Of a stretch of DNA of 63,091 bases, positions 17,660-25,430 are shown in pieces. The notes below the pieces were generated by a model, which was not told the DNA's origin, made no database searches, and saw only the letters and a list, made by a program, of their open reading frames with translations. This DNA is from an uncultured Muriicola sp. (lineage in GTDB: Bacteria > Bacteroidota > Bacteroidia > Flavobacteriales > Flavobacteriaceae), in NCBI RefSeq assembly GCF_947258935.1, contig NZ_CAMYKH010000003.1, positions 1 through 63,091 of the forward strand, written 5' to 3'. The translations under genes and the position numbers were made by a program. Position 1 is the stretch's first letter. Every line of letters begins with the position of its first letter.

Positions 17660-18109
17660 TTACTTTGTTCTTTGTTTTAGTTGCTTATAAGAAAACCCTT
17701 CTCCCTCATCTCCTAATACAGTAACCTCAATTTCATTATTATTTAATCTTTTATATTGAATTTTTTTTGGAAAATCGTGGTCAATATTTTCAAATGATAA
17801 ATAGTCTTTAATTTCATTATTTAAAGTAAACGGAATTGTTCTCCCCTCATTTTGGTCTGGAACTGTAGCTTCAAAAATGACTGTTTTCCTCAATATTTTT
17901 ATAGAAAGAGTTTCTGTAATTATTTTTTGACTATCCTTAATCTTATATGAATATCCAATTAGGTCTTTGTTATTGGATAATTCCCAATTTTCATATTGTT
18001 CTTTTCCTTCCATTTTCCATGTGCCAATTAAAAAATCAACTCTCGATAATTTGTTTTCTGAGCAGGCAAGTAAAAGGCAAAGAATGCATACGGATGTTAG
18101 TGTTTTCAT
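17660..18109 (-). CDS. Small lipoprotein, DUF6265-like
   Basis: A 149-residue protein with a lipoprotein signal ending L-L-L-A-C (Cys16). The body begins F-L-I-G-T-W-K-M-E-G and continues with I-T-E-T-L-S-I and Y-L-S-F-E-N-I-D-H-D-F-P-K-K-I-Q-Y, a pattern I associate with DUF6265-type lipocalin-like proteins. A probable small beta-barrel attached to an envelope membrane. Its stop abuts the right core of site P. It lies 50 bp from the CPBP gene with no attC-like hairpin between, so the two may share one cassette. Confidence 0.65.
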   Translation of the reverse strand: MKTLTSVCILCLLLACSENKLSRVDFLIGTWKMEGKEQYENWELSNNKDLIGYSYKIKDSQKIITETLSIKILRKTVIFEATVPDQNEGRTIPFTLNNEIKDYLSFENIDHDFPKKIQYKRLNNNEIEVTVLGDEGEGFSYKQLKQRTK

Positions 18110-18158
18110 GTTTCAACTTTAAAAATTATGCTCAGATTTATTTTCCCTGTTTTCTGTT

Positions 18159-18908
18159 TTAATTACTTGCCATATACATTTGTATCATTAGTATGGTATC
18201 CATGTAAGCATGTGCTAAAATCAAAATCCAAAGTCTCCTTTTTAATTTGATATAACAGATACCCAAAGCTAATCCCATAAATCCTGTTTGTACCATTCCC
18301 ATTGGCCCCCACGCGTAATGAATAAGCCCGAAAATAATTGAACTAATGATTACTGCAATATTCTGTGCTTTTTTAGAGTCGGCTCCAATCTGCGAGATTC
18401 TCGTTATTAAAAATCCTCGATAAATAACTTCTTCTCCAAATGAAGAAACGATATAAACACCTGCCAATGTTAAAAGTAGCATTCCAATATTATCTTTTAA
18501 ATAATCATAAGCAGTCATGTTTGCACCTTCTGGAATGCCTGTTATATTGGCCATGATAATAGATCCTATTATAAAACCGGCTAATGCAAGAACAAGAACT
18601 AAAAGAGAAAGCAGTAACAGTTTAATGCCGCCTCTCCAAGAAATGGATTTAAAGGTCAATCCAAAGTCTTTCCAACTTTCGTCGCGGAGTTTAAGTCCGA
18701 TCCAAACGTAAATCAGCATAAGAATATTTGCGATCCAAAGAACTGCTTGTATTAAAGTAGGATTATCTCCAGCGAGAGGAATTATTAGTTTAATGAAGGC
18801 ATATGCAAGAATGAAAAGGAATAAAATTTCTCCTATTTTAACTAGTTTATTTTTATGCAGTTGATTTCCAAGTTTGGTCAAAGAAGCTTTATTCGCTTTT
18901 TCTTTCAT
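18159..18908 (-). CDS. CPBP-family intramembrane glutamic endopeptidase-like protein
   Basis: A 249-residue membrane protein with about eight helices. It shows the CPBP (Abi) motifs: E-E-V-I-Y-R-G-F-L (near 160-168), the catalytic glutamate pair followed by Arg, and a downstream G-L-I-H-Y-A-W-G-P with the third-motif His. Family members process prenylated CAAX proteins in eukaryotes and in bacteria take part in bacteriocin immunity or membrane proteolysis; the target here is unknown. The start is 28 nt from the half-site at 18926. Confidence 0.88.
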   Translation of the reverse strand: MKEKANKASLTKLGNQLHKNKLVKIGEILFLFILAYAFIKLIIPLAGDNPTLIQAVLWIANILMLIYVWIGLKLRDESWKDFGLTFKSISWRGGIKLLLLSLLVLVLALAGFIIGSIIMANITGIPEGANMTAYDYLKDNIGMLLLTLAGVYIVSSFGEEVIYRGFLITRISQIGADSKKAQNIAVIISSIIFGLIHYAWGPMGMVQTGFMGLALGICYIKLKRRLWILILAHAYMDTILMIQMYMASN

Positions 18909-18925
18909 GGTTGCATTTTTTTAAT

Positions 18926-19060
18926 TTGAGCATAACGGTCTGGTGTATGATTTGTACGTCAGAGAATCCACAGGATTTTCCGTCGTTTTATATCAGTTAT
19001 TTAAAGTTAGGAATTAATTTGGAGTAGGGAAGGAGTATATATTATAGAGGTTGTAGGCAG
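18926..19060 (-). other. attC-like site O (long, partly decayed)
   Basis: Left half TTGAGCATAAC followed by GGTCTGGTGTATGATTTG. The right half (19050) is GTTGTAGGCAG, preceded by TATATATTATAGAG. The interior is A/T rich and less regular than in the neighbours. Confidence 0.5.
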
Positions 19061-19082
19061 TTTTTTATCTTAAAAGCGATAT

Positions 19083-19946
19083 TTAACTTCCATATAGAGT
19101 GTGTTTTCCATCTACGCTAATTTTTCTTACGCGTGTTTTATTTCTTCTAGAAAACTCCATTATCCATTGTGAACCATCCGGAGCATTCAATCCGCCTGTG
19201 GGAGACCAAAACGTTTTCGATTCAAAAATCGTTGTCATTTCTCCGGTTGTGTTAATCTTCATTACTTTTCCTGCCCCATAAATTGCTACGTACAGATCCT
19301 TTTTCTCATCGGACCACATTCCAGATATATAATGACGATCTGCTACGCCACCTATTGAAATTTTGGAATCTTTTAGATTCTCTGCTATCACCGTTACGTC
19401 TCCTTTGGGAGTCACTTTTTTAATTTTCAAATGATCTACTACATAGAGGTTATTATCATATTTTGAAAAATACATCCAGCGAACATCATCGAAATAATGT
19501 TCAGTAGCAAAATAGCTCTGACCATTTAATGTTTGTTTTTTCAACATTTCACGGTCACCAGACTTATCTACCCAATAGGTGCTATTTTCTGTATCTCTTA
19601 CCAGGGTATTGTTGTCGAGAAAACCTTCAATATCTTGTATGGTTTTTTCAAATACGCCATCATTACCTAAACACCAAACGTAGTTTCCCCACTTATCTGT
19701 AGCTTCTCCTTCATACCATTGGTGCTCTCCATAAAGATTATCCTCTTCGTCTATATATAGTTCATGTGTATGAACATTTCTAACAGCAATAGACTGCTCA
19801 CCACTAGTTGATATTTTCCAAACATGATCTAAGTCGGTATAGAATACATTGCCCTTACTGTCCATAACGATCCCAACTCCTGGATGAGCCTCAATAACAG
19901 CTGAATTAAAGATGAGACAGAAAAAGAATACTAAAAACCTATACAT
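19083..19946 (-). CDS. Exported NHL/SMP-30-like beta-propeller protein
   Basis: A 287-residue protein with a signal peptide (about 1-20). The propeller-like repeats include M-D-S-K-G-N-V-F-Y-T-D-L near 28-39, D-E-E-D-N-L-Y-G, N-L-Y-V-V-D-H-L-K-I-K-K-V-T-P-K-G-D and G-A-G-K-V-M-K-I-N-T-T-G-E. This pattern matches NHL or gluconolactonase-type propellers. The protein is probably periplasmic or secreted; no catalytic assignment is possible. The start is 29 nt from the crossover of site N and the stop about 23 nt from site O. Confidence 0.7.
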   Translation of the reverse strand: MYRFLVFFFCLIFNSAVIEAHPGVGIVMDSKGNVFYTDLDHVWKISTSGEQSIAVRNVHTHELYIDEEDNLYGEHQWYEGEATDKWGNYVWCLGNDGVFEKTIQDIEGFLDNNTLVRDTENSTYWVDKSGDREMLKKQTLNGQSYFATEHYFDDVRWMYFSKYDNNLYVVDHLKIKKVTPKGDVTVIAENLKDSKISIGGVADRHYISGMWSDEKKDLYVAIYGAGKVMKINTTGEMTTIFESKTFWSPTGGLNAPDGSQWIMEFSRRNKTRVRKISVDGKHTLYGS

Positions 19947-19964
19947 TTAATATATTTTTCCAAA

Positions 19965-20025
19965 TTACTGCCAACGGTCTTGTATATGGGCCGATTTAAT
20001 GGCTTATATACGTTGTTGGCAATAG
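19965..20025 (-). other. attC-like site N (short type)
   Basis: Left half TTACTGCCAAC, right half GTTGGCAATAG. Hairpin arms are TATATGGGCC and GGCTTATATA. At 61 bp it is one of the most compact and regular sites and resembles site P along its length. Confidence 0.8.
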
Positions 20026-20029
20026 TAAT

Positions 20030-21433
20030 TTATTTATTAATCTCTAATTTCAATTCTTTTGTTGGTACGCTATAAATATCCTCACCGTTTGTGTAAATAA
20101 ATTGGCTGCCATCGTTTATTATATGAGCACTCCAACCATAAGGAAGCATAGATAATTTCTTTGGTATTGACCATTTTGGGTTATTGAAACCACCTTCATT
20201 ATAGCTTATAAAAAAGCCTTGATTAGATTTGTTCCCTTCTTCATATCTGGAATAAATAAGAAATCGCTTTTCTCTGTCAACAAATGGACTAAACTCCGTG
20301 CCCGCTTTTGTATTTAAGATACTTAATGAATCTCTGATTGTCAGATTACCTTTATTTATTTCACCCTGAACAATATCGCCACTGTTTTTATTCTGATAGA
20401 AATAAATCTCTGTTTCACTCAACCAATAAAAATAACCACCCCGAATATTTGATGCTTCAGTCAAGTTAATTTTATTGGACCATTGATTATTTTCCTTACT
20501 GATAAGCCATATTTCTTCATCGTCTTCTTTTCTAATACTGTATATTATTTTGTCTCCATTTGGCGATATAGCTCCATTGTATACTGTATCTAGCTCTTCA
20601 ATTCGAATAGTTTCCGTAAATAAACCATTTTTCGCATAAGCAATAAAGGCTAATTGGTCTGTCCAGTCTGATGTTCTTGTTAGGAACATAACTGATTCAT
20701 CCGCAGAAAAATTGATAACATTTTCTGATAATTCCCCAGTTGAAACAATCCCTTCGTAAAACTTTCCATTATCAGAAACAAAATTATTATCGTAATAGAC
20801 TTCCCTTTTATGAAGTTCTCTGATGGTATCTTGCATTATTTTTTTTCTTTCTACCCATTTTCCATTATTATATATAGAATCATATTTGAATATTCTATCA
20901 TTAAGGACCTTCCCTTTTGTATTTGTAAAGAATATTCTTTTCTCAAACCCATCTTTTGTGTAAAAGGTAGAATCGTAGCCATGTAGTTTATCGCCAATAA
21001 ATGCAGCGCGGTATGTTTTTTTATCCTTGTTAAGATTATCTATCATCCTATAATAAACCTGGCCAATAGAATCAATCCATTCGGTTATTTTTGTGCTGTC
21101 GTTTTCAAATCTTACTTTTTCTATCGAAAAGTCAATAGCACTTTCTTCTCGGTAGCGAGCACCTGTTTGTTTCCGGTGGCTATCATATTCATAGATATAA
21201 TCTGTTGTTACACGTCCAAAAGAGTCCAATTCCATCCATCTATGTGGTACTCCATCTTCATAATAATAAGTCAATCTATATTGAAAAGGCTCAGCGCTAT
21301 GTGAAGCTGAATATTTGTAGTAGTTGATTTTTTCAAATCTAAGGGTTGGACCCACTATCTCTTTCTTATTCTCCTTTTGACAGGAAAAATTAAAGCATAA
21401 TATTATTATAATATATAGTAGATTATTCTTCAT
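20030..21433 (-). CDS. Lipoprotein with PD40-type propeller
   Basis: ATG at 21433 gives a lipoprotein signal with F-N-F-S-C as lipobox; an ATG at 21445 would add four residues ahead of it. The N-terminal part has aromatic-rich repeats (Y-Y-Y-E-D-G, D-Y-I-Y-E-Y-D). From about residue 240 the chain shows TolB-like PD40 blades (F-S-A-D-E-S-V-M-F-L-T-R, I-S-P-N-G-D-K-I-I-Y-S). It is probably anchored in the envelope with an unknown role. It lies 28 bp beyond the stop of the serine hydrolase gene, and no hairpin separates them; the pair appears to occupy one cassette between sites N and M. Confidence 0.75.
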   Translation of the reverse strand: MKNNLLYIIIILCFNFSCQKENKKEIVGPTLRFEKINYYKYSASHSAEPFQYRLTYYYEDGVPHRWMELDSFGRVTTDYIYEYDSHRKQTGARYREESAIDFSIEKVRFENDSTKITEWIDSIGQVYYRMIDNLNKDKKTYRAAFIGDKLHGYDSTFYTKDGFEKRIFFTNTKGKVLNDRIFKYDSIYNNGKWVERKKIMQDTIRELHKREVYYDNNFVSDNGKFYEGIVSTGELSENVINFSADESVMFLTRTSDWTDQLAFIAYAKNGLFTETIRIEELDTVYNGAISPNGDKIIYSIRKEDDEEIWLISKENNQWSNKINLTEASNIRGGYFYWLSETEIYFYQNKNSGDIVQGEINKGNLTIRDSLSILNTKAGTEFSPFVDREKRFLIYSRYEEGNKSNQGFFISYNEGGFNNPKWSIPKKLSMLPYGWSAHIINDGSQFIYTNGEDIYSVPTKELKLEINK

Positions 21434-21461
21434 TCTTGCGGTCATGTATTTTTGACAACGA

Positions 21462-22799
21462 TTATTCTTTTATTCCTTCAAAACTATTCCCATCATTATT
21501 CGTCCAAATCATTTTAATTATTTTCCCCTCATTATCATTTATAAACTCAATATATGAATATAAGGTTCTGCTGAAGAATCGCTTATCTTTTAAAAGTATC
21601 AATTCGGAATACCCTCCCTCATTTGCTCTAGCCTGGACCCTCCCTTCAAGTTCCTCAACATATACTTTAAAATTCGGACCAAATGAATAAGTCCCAAGAA
21701 TCCTTCCTTTGTCAGCTATAAGTTCCTTTTCAGGTGGGATGGTTTTAGCCCTGCTTTTGTATTCTCGCTGGAACACAATTGCGGCAATGTCTCTTCTGAA
21801 AAAATCAGCCACACCGGTTTGAATGTTTCCAAGAATGATTATTGATATGTCCGATTTCTTATAGTACAGGTAATCTGCAATATATCCATTGACCCTACCA
21901 TCATGACCAAAAACTTCCTGGTCAAAAGATTTGTATAAGGATATTCCAAAACCATAATTATTCCCGTAATTGGTAAGGAATTTATCGTACGACTCTGTAG
22001 TCAAGAGAGATCTGTTTTTGATTGAATTTATCCAAATTTGCAAATCGTTGACAGTACTGTAAAGAGACCCTGAACCTTTCAATAACTCGGGGTCGAGTAA
22101 ATCAGTAATTTTAACCCTATCGTAATCCAAAGGGTCATAACCTACAGCAAGATTCGGAATCACCTCATTAATACTATTATGACCTGTAGAGATCATGTTC
22201 AACGGTATGAATATATGTTTGGTCAAAAAATCTTGATATGTGACGCCGCTCACCTTTTCAATTATTTCAGCTAAAACCGCATATCCACCATTTGAGTATT
22301 GGTATTGGGTTCCGGGTTCAAATTCAAGTTCCGCATCCAAAACTAAATTTGACAATTCAGAAACTGTTTTATTTTGATTTGAAAGTTTATTGAAATTAGG
22401 AACATTATAAATATCAGGGATTCCCGATGTATGAGTTAAAAGTTGTTGAATGATAATCCTTTTGGCATTTATGTTATTGGGAAAAAATTTGGATAATGTA
22501 TCTGTTGTTTTTAATAAACCCTGTTGTTCCATTATTAGTATGGCTGAAGCAGTAAACTGCTTGGAAACTGACCCTATTTTGAATTTGGTATTTTGCTCAT
22601 TTGGAACTGTGAAGGATTGGTTGGCAAAACCATAACAATTTTCAAAAATGATTTTGTCATTTTCTGAAATAAGAATACAACCGCTAAAATCGCCTGTTTT
22701 GACATACGAATTCGTATAGTCATTTATACGTTTAGAAATGGCTTGAGCTTGAGTTTGAATATTAACTAAAAGGATTAATATAACTATAATGTAATTCAT
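21462..22799 (-). CDS. Exported serine hydrolase, class C beta-lactamase family
   Basis: The ATG at 22799 gives a signal peptide (M-N-Y-I-I-V-I...A-Q-A); the longer frame begins within the attC-like core. Penicillin-binding-fold motifs are in order: S-V-S-K with the nucleophile Ser, Y-S-N for the second motif, and H-D-G as the third. Length is about 445 residues. Relatives include esterases, D-amino acid peptidases and class C beta-lactamases, so antibiotic hydrolysis cannot be assumed. The start is 25 nt from the crossover of site M. A C-terminal lipocalin-like extension follows the hydrolase domain. Confidence 0.85.
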   Translation of the reverse strand: MNYIIVILILLVNIQTQAQAISKRINDYTNSYVKTGDFSGCILISENDKIIFENCYGFANQSFTVPNEQNTKFKIGSVSKQFTASAILIMEQQGLLKTTDTLSKFFPNNINAKRIIIQQLLTHTSGIPDIYNVPNFNKLSNQNKTVSELSNLVLDAELEFEPGTQYQYSNGGYAVLAEIIEKVSGVTYQDFLTKHIFIPLNMISTGHNSINEVIPNLAVGYDPLDYDRVKITDLLDPELLKGSGSLYSTVNDLQIWINSIKNRSLLTTESYDKFLTNYGNNYGFGISLYKSFDQEVFGHDGRVNGYIADYLYYKKSDISIIILGNIQTGVADFFRRDIAAIVFQREYKSRAKTIPPEKELIADKGRILGTYSFGPNFKVYVEELEGRVQARANEGGYSELILLKDKRFFSRTLYSYIEFINDNEGKIIKMIWTNNDGNSFEGIKE

Positions 22800-22813
22800 T
22801 TTCTTTTCTCTAA

Positions 22814-22912
22814 TTGCAGCCAACGGTCCCGGCTGTTATTTGCTTGCGCTGTTGGCTACGCTCGGAACGTTACGCCTGGGGTATGATGGATTATGGCCAT
22901 TGTTCTATGACG
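22814..22912 (-). other. attC-like site M (long type)
   Basis: Left half TTGCAGCCAAC, right half GTTCTATGACG. The interior matches sites T and F (TTGCTTGCGCTGTT, GCTACGCTCGGAACGT, CGCCTGGGG). The stop codon of the 59-residue gene lies inside the right core. Confidence 0.8.
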
Positions 22913-23084
22913 TTTTAGTTTTTTCTTTTTTATAGAATACATAGAGATTCATTGCGAATCCCAGAGCACAGATCACGCCAGCTATTGTACTCATTATGTT
23001 TGAATCTGGTGAATAGATTAGTAAAACAATACAAATAAAAAGGAGTATCAGGCTAAAGAAGTAGATCGAAGTAATATTTTTCAT
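22905..23084 (-). CDS. Small two-helix membrane protein (59 aa), minimal cassette gene
   Basis: A 59-residue frame from ATG at 23084 to TAG at 22905. It encodes M-K-N-I-T-S-I-Y-F-F followed by a hydrophobic helix (about 8-24), a short polar turn (S-P-D-S-N), a second helix (about 30-51) and a basic tail (Y-K-K-E-K-T-K-T-S). It is the only frame in the roughly 220-bp unit between sites M and L. The start lies 46 nt from the upstream crossover and the stop sits in the attC-like core. No family was recognised. Confidence 0.6.
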   Translation of the reverse strand: MKNITSIYFFSLILLFICIVLLIYSPDSNIMSTIAGVICALGFAMNLYVFYKKEKTKTS

Positions 23085-23119
23085 TTGCTAGTTATAAATT
23101 ATTATCTGTTCTTTTAAAA

Positions 23120-23188
23120 TTACATAAAACAGCCTGGAATATGAGCCGTATCCCGCGGGGGATGGCTTATATATGTTGTTAGCTACAG
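23120..23188 (-). other. attC-like site L (short type)
   Basis: Left half TTACATAAAAC, right half GTTAGCTACAG. Arms ATATGAGCC and GGCTTATAT pair, and an inner CCCGCGGGG adds a second stem. The left core has AGCC where most sites have GGTC. Confidence 0.75.
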
Positions 23189-23619
23189 TTATTCTTGATC
23201 TTTTCAAGTGCTTTTGGCAATCTTTCTGACATGAATTCCAAATGCTCATCAAGGACATCAATATCAACTGTAAGTGTGTTGGTGTCAGTACCTTCAGTAA
23301 GGGTATACATTTCCGTGGCACCCGACCATTTTTTTGTTTCATCATCTATGGGTTGCTCCTTTCCTTTTACCACATTTCCGCAATGCTCAAACATCATAAT
23401 TTTATTTGGAATGTGTTTTTTGATGATACTGTAGATACCACTTTGATCTGGTGAGAGGAATAGTACTTTACTCCCTTCTTCCCAGTTCTCGGATATGGCA
23501 TAAGATCCTTCAGAGAATACGCTCGCCCAATTGCGATAAGAGCTATCGCTCCAAAGTGCATCCCAGATCTTAGCTTTCTCTGCCTTAATATCTATCGAAA
23601 ATTTCAATCGATTAATCAT
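23179..23619 (-). CDS. SRPBCC-fold protein (START/Bet v1-like)
   Basis: A 146-residue single-domain protein. The start L-K-F-S-I-D-I-K-A-E-K-A-K-I-W-D-A-L-W and the W-E-E-G-S-K-V-L-F-L turn are typical of the AHSA1/START-type ligand-binding fold. A C-terminal long helix (H-L-E-F-M-S-E-R-L-P-K-A-L-E-K-I-K) closes the cavity. The ligand is unknown. The start is 21 nt from the crossover of site K, and the last codons read into the right core of site L. Confidence 0.85.
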   Translation of the reverse strand: MINRLKFSIDIKAEKAKIWDALWSDSSYRNWASVFSEGSYAISENWEEGSKVLFLSPDQSGIYSIIKKHIPNKIMMFEHCGNVVKGKEQPIDDETKKWSGATEMYTLTEGTDTNTLTVDIDVLDEHLEFMSERLPKALEKIKNNCS

Positions 23620-23630
23620 GGTTGTATAAT

Positions 23631-23701
23631 TATAGCCAACGGTTCCGGATACGATCTTGTCACGCCGGGGCTTGATGAATTATGGCCATTGTTGGCAGTA
23701 G
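23631..23701 (-). other. attC-like site K
   Basis: Left half TATAGCCAAC, right half GTTGGCAGTAG. The interior (CGGTTCCGGATACGAT, CACGCC, GATGAATTATGGCC) is a shortened relative of sites F and M. The left core is complementary to the right core of site L in 8 of 10 positions. Confidence 0.75.
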
Positions 23702-23766
23702 TTATTTTTATATTTTCCTTCTCATTTATTTCTCTAAGAAGGGGGGGCTTATATCATAATTAGAAT

Positions 23767-24195
23767 TTATTCTGAAAGGTTAAGTTGCCATGAAATGCCA
23801 TATTTGTCTTCACACCATCCGAATTTTTTACCAAAGCCGTAATCCCCTGAACCTTCGTAGTTGTCTAGAGGAACCATAATCTGGCCTCCATTTGAAGAAA
23901 GTTCTTCAAACAAAGTTTGTATCACATTTTCAGAGTTGCATGCAACAAACAGTGATACTCCCGGTGTAAATGACCAAGCGTGATTAAAATTACTTTCGGA
24001 AACCATGTACTCTGTACCATTTAATGTAAATACCCCATGTTTGATAAGCTCGGGAGTTCCTCCAGCCTCTCCTTCAGAGTATTTTGTTATGCTTTTAATT
24101 TCCGAATGCGGAAAGATAGAAGTGTAAAATTTTATCGCTTCTTCGGCCCTTCCGCATTGATCACCTACAAATGTTAGAAATGTTGTTGTTTTCAT
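23767..24195 (-). CDS. VOC/PhnB-like protein (3-demethylubiquinone methyltransferase-type fold)
   Basis: A 142-residue protein with the PhnB-type VOC fold: F-L-T-F-V-G-D-Q-C-G-R-A-E-E-A-I-K-F-Y-T-S-I-F-P (about 5-28), V-F-T-L-N-G-T-E-Y-M, and a C-terminal G-W-C-E-D-K-Y-G-I-S-W-Q-L-N. These stand-alone PhnB-like proteins are common in soil and marine bacteria and have no fixed reaction. Site K lies downstream. The upstream boundary has lost its hairpin, with only the half-site of the next cassette visible at 24247. Confidence 0.88.
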   Translation of the reverse strand: MKTTTFLTFVGDQCGRAEEAIKFYTSIFPHSEIKSITKYSEGEAGGTPELIKHGVFTLNGTEYMVSESNFNHAWSFTPGVSLFVACNSENVIQTLFEELSSNGGQIMVPLDNYEGSGDYGFGKKFGWCEDKYGISWQLNLSE

Positions 24196-24214
24196 TTTAT
24201 GTTCATATTTTCTT

Positions 24215-24257
24215 TCAAGTACGTACTCCGCTATTTTTTATACAATGTTGTTTACAG
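24215..24257 (-). other. Truncated attC-like site J
   Basis: The right half GTTGTTTACAG (24247-24257) is preceded by TATACAAT and pairs in 9 of 11 positions with the half-site at 25358, delimiting the hydrolase cassette. The left half cannot be located; CAAGTACGTACTCCG is all that remains. Confidence 0.5.
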
Positions 24258-24260
24258 TTT

Positions 24261-25343
24261 TTATTGATTTTTTACCATTTTGACAAACTCCATATCTTTA
24301 TTCTTTTCATAAAAGCCTGTTTCGCCTAATAAGTATTCTTTAAAGAAATCTGTTAGTAAAGTTCGGCTGATCTCAAGGGCTTTTTTGGGATCTATCTCGT
24401 ACCCGAAATTTTTAGGGTAGATATATGGATTGTCGGTCATTGAATTATGCCCAAAGTCGACTAACTCGGTCATATAGATAATACTATTACGATTATCGAT
24501 AAAACTATTGTAATTATCCACAGCATATTTTAGCGTTCCTGAACCACACATCATTAAAGAAGGAACAACTATTTTCCCTTCGTATCTCACATCCCTCGGC
24601 GGTATACCTTCCATAGTAGCTAGTGCTTTTACTTTTTCAGATTTGGCAGTTAATTCACCTGCTATTCGTCCTCCCAAAGAATGACCAAAAACACCAATAT
24701 TTCTTAAGGTTATTTTACTATCAAAGACATAGGTATTTAGTTCTGTAATTTTATTAATAACGAATAATAAATCTTGATACCCCATTTCGGTTGGCTTTTC
24801 AAAAAAAGCATCTACTCGTTCGTACGGACCGGCCATCATTCCACTTGGTGTTTTAAAATCATCAGATGGATACAATGTAAATCCGTCCTGATAAAGCACA
24901 TACCCTATTTCAGGCATATCTACTGAAGCAACCACAAAACCCTGACTTGCCAATTCTTCGGCAATTGTTGTGTAGAGGAATCTTTCTGTTCCTCTTCCGG
25001 GGACAATTAATACCAAAGGGACTTTATCAATTTCTTGGGCAATCGAAGCTCTTAAAAATGAATTGGTCAGTGTTTTTTGGTAATCTTTGGATAGTGAACC
25101 ATATGGGGCATTTATTAAATTAGAGTCAGAATCCACGGGATACCAAAATTGAGAAATTATCACTCTTTTTTGCGTGAATTCAGGTCGTATTTTCATTTCC
25201 CTTGATTCATCTGTCCACTCATAAACCGATGTTCCTACGGTGTAGTTCCCTGTCGGACTAAGCAAATGAACGGTATCCAATTGACAATAGCTTTGAAATG
25301 ATAAAGCAAAGAGAAGAATTATAGTAAGTGTGCTTTTTATCAT
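24261..25343 (-). CDS. Exported alpha/beta-hydrolase (PAF-acetylhydrolase/dienelactone-hydrolase-like)
   Basis: The ATG at 25343 opens with a signal peptide (M-I-K-S-T-L-T-I-I-L-L-F-A-L-S-F-Q-S-Y-C-Q), and the frame gives about 360 residues. The nucleophile elbow is G-H-S-L-G-G-R near the middle. An oxyanion-region P-L-V-L-I-V-P-G-R-G precedes it, and a likely catalytic His is in F-G-H-N-S-M near the C-terminus. Layout resembles bacterial platelet-activating-factor acetylhydrolase relatives; the ester substrate is unknown. The start is 25 nt from the crossover of site I. Confidence 0.82.
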   Translation of the reverse strand: MIKSTLTIILLFALSFQSYCQLDTVHLLSPTGNYTVGTSVYEWTDESREMKIRPEFTQKRVIISQFWYPVDSDSNLINAPYGSLSKDYQKTLTNSFLRASIAQEIDKVPLVLIVPGRGTERFLYTTIAEELASQGFVVASVDMPEIGYVLYQDGFTLYPSDDFKTPSGMMAGPYERVDAFFEKPTEMGYQDLLFVINKITELNTYVFDSKITLRNIGVFGHSLGGRIAGELTAKSEKVKALATMEGIPPRDVRYEGKIVVPSLMMCGSGTLKYAVDNYNSFIDNRNSIIYMTELVDFGHNSMTDNPYIYPKNFGYEIDPKKALEISRTLLTDFFKEYLLGETGFYEKNKDMEFVKMVKNQ

Positions 25344-25357
25344 TGGATTTTTCCTAA

Positions 25358-25419
25358 TTGTACACAACCGTCTTTTATAACCGTCAGTTTTAATTGCGGA
25401 TATGCATTGTTGGGCTACG
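25358..25419 (-). other. attC-like site I (short type)
   Basis: Left half TTGTACACAAC, right half GTTGGGCTACG. Arms TTTATAACCG and TGCGGATATGC resemble those of site E. The right core has no good complement at the far end of its cassette (26756), where the boundary has been rearranged. Confidence 0.7.
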
Positions 25420-25430
25420 TTTTAAAATTT

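Noticed and set aside
21462-22799. Antibiotic-resistance beta-lactamase
   Set aside because: The SxxK, YSN and HDG motifs define the wider serine hydrolase family; nothing shows activity on beta-lactams.
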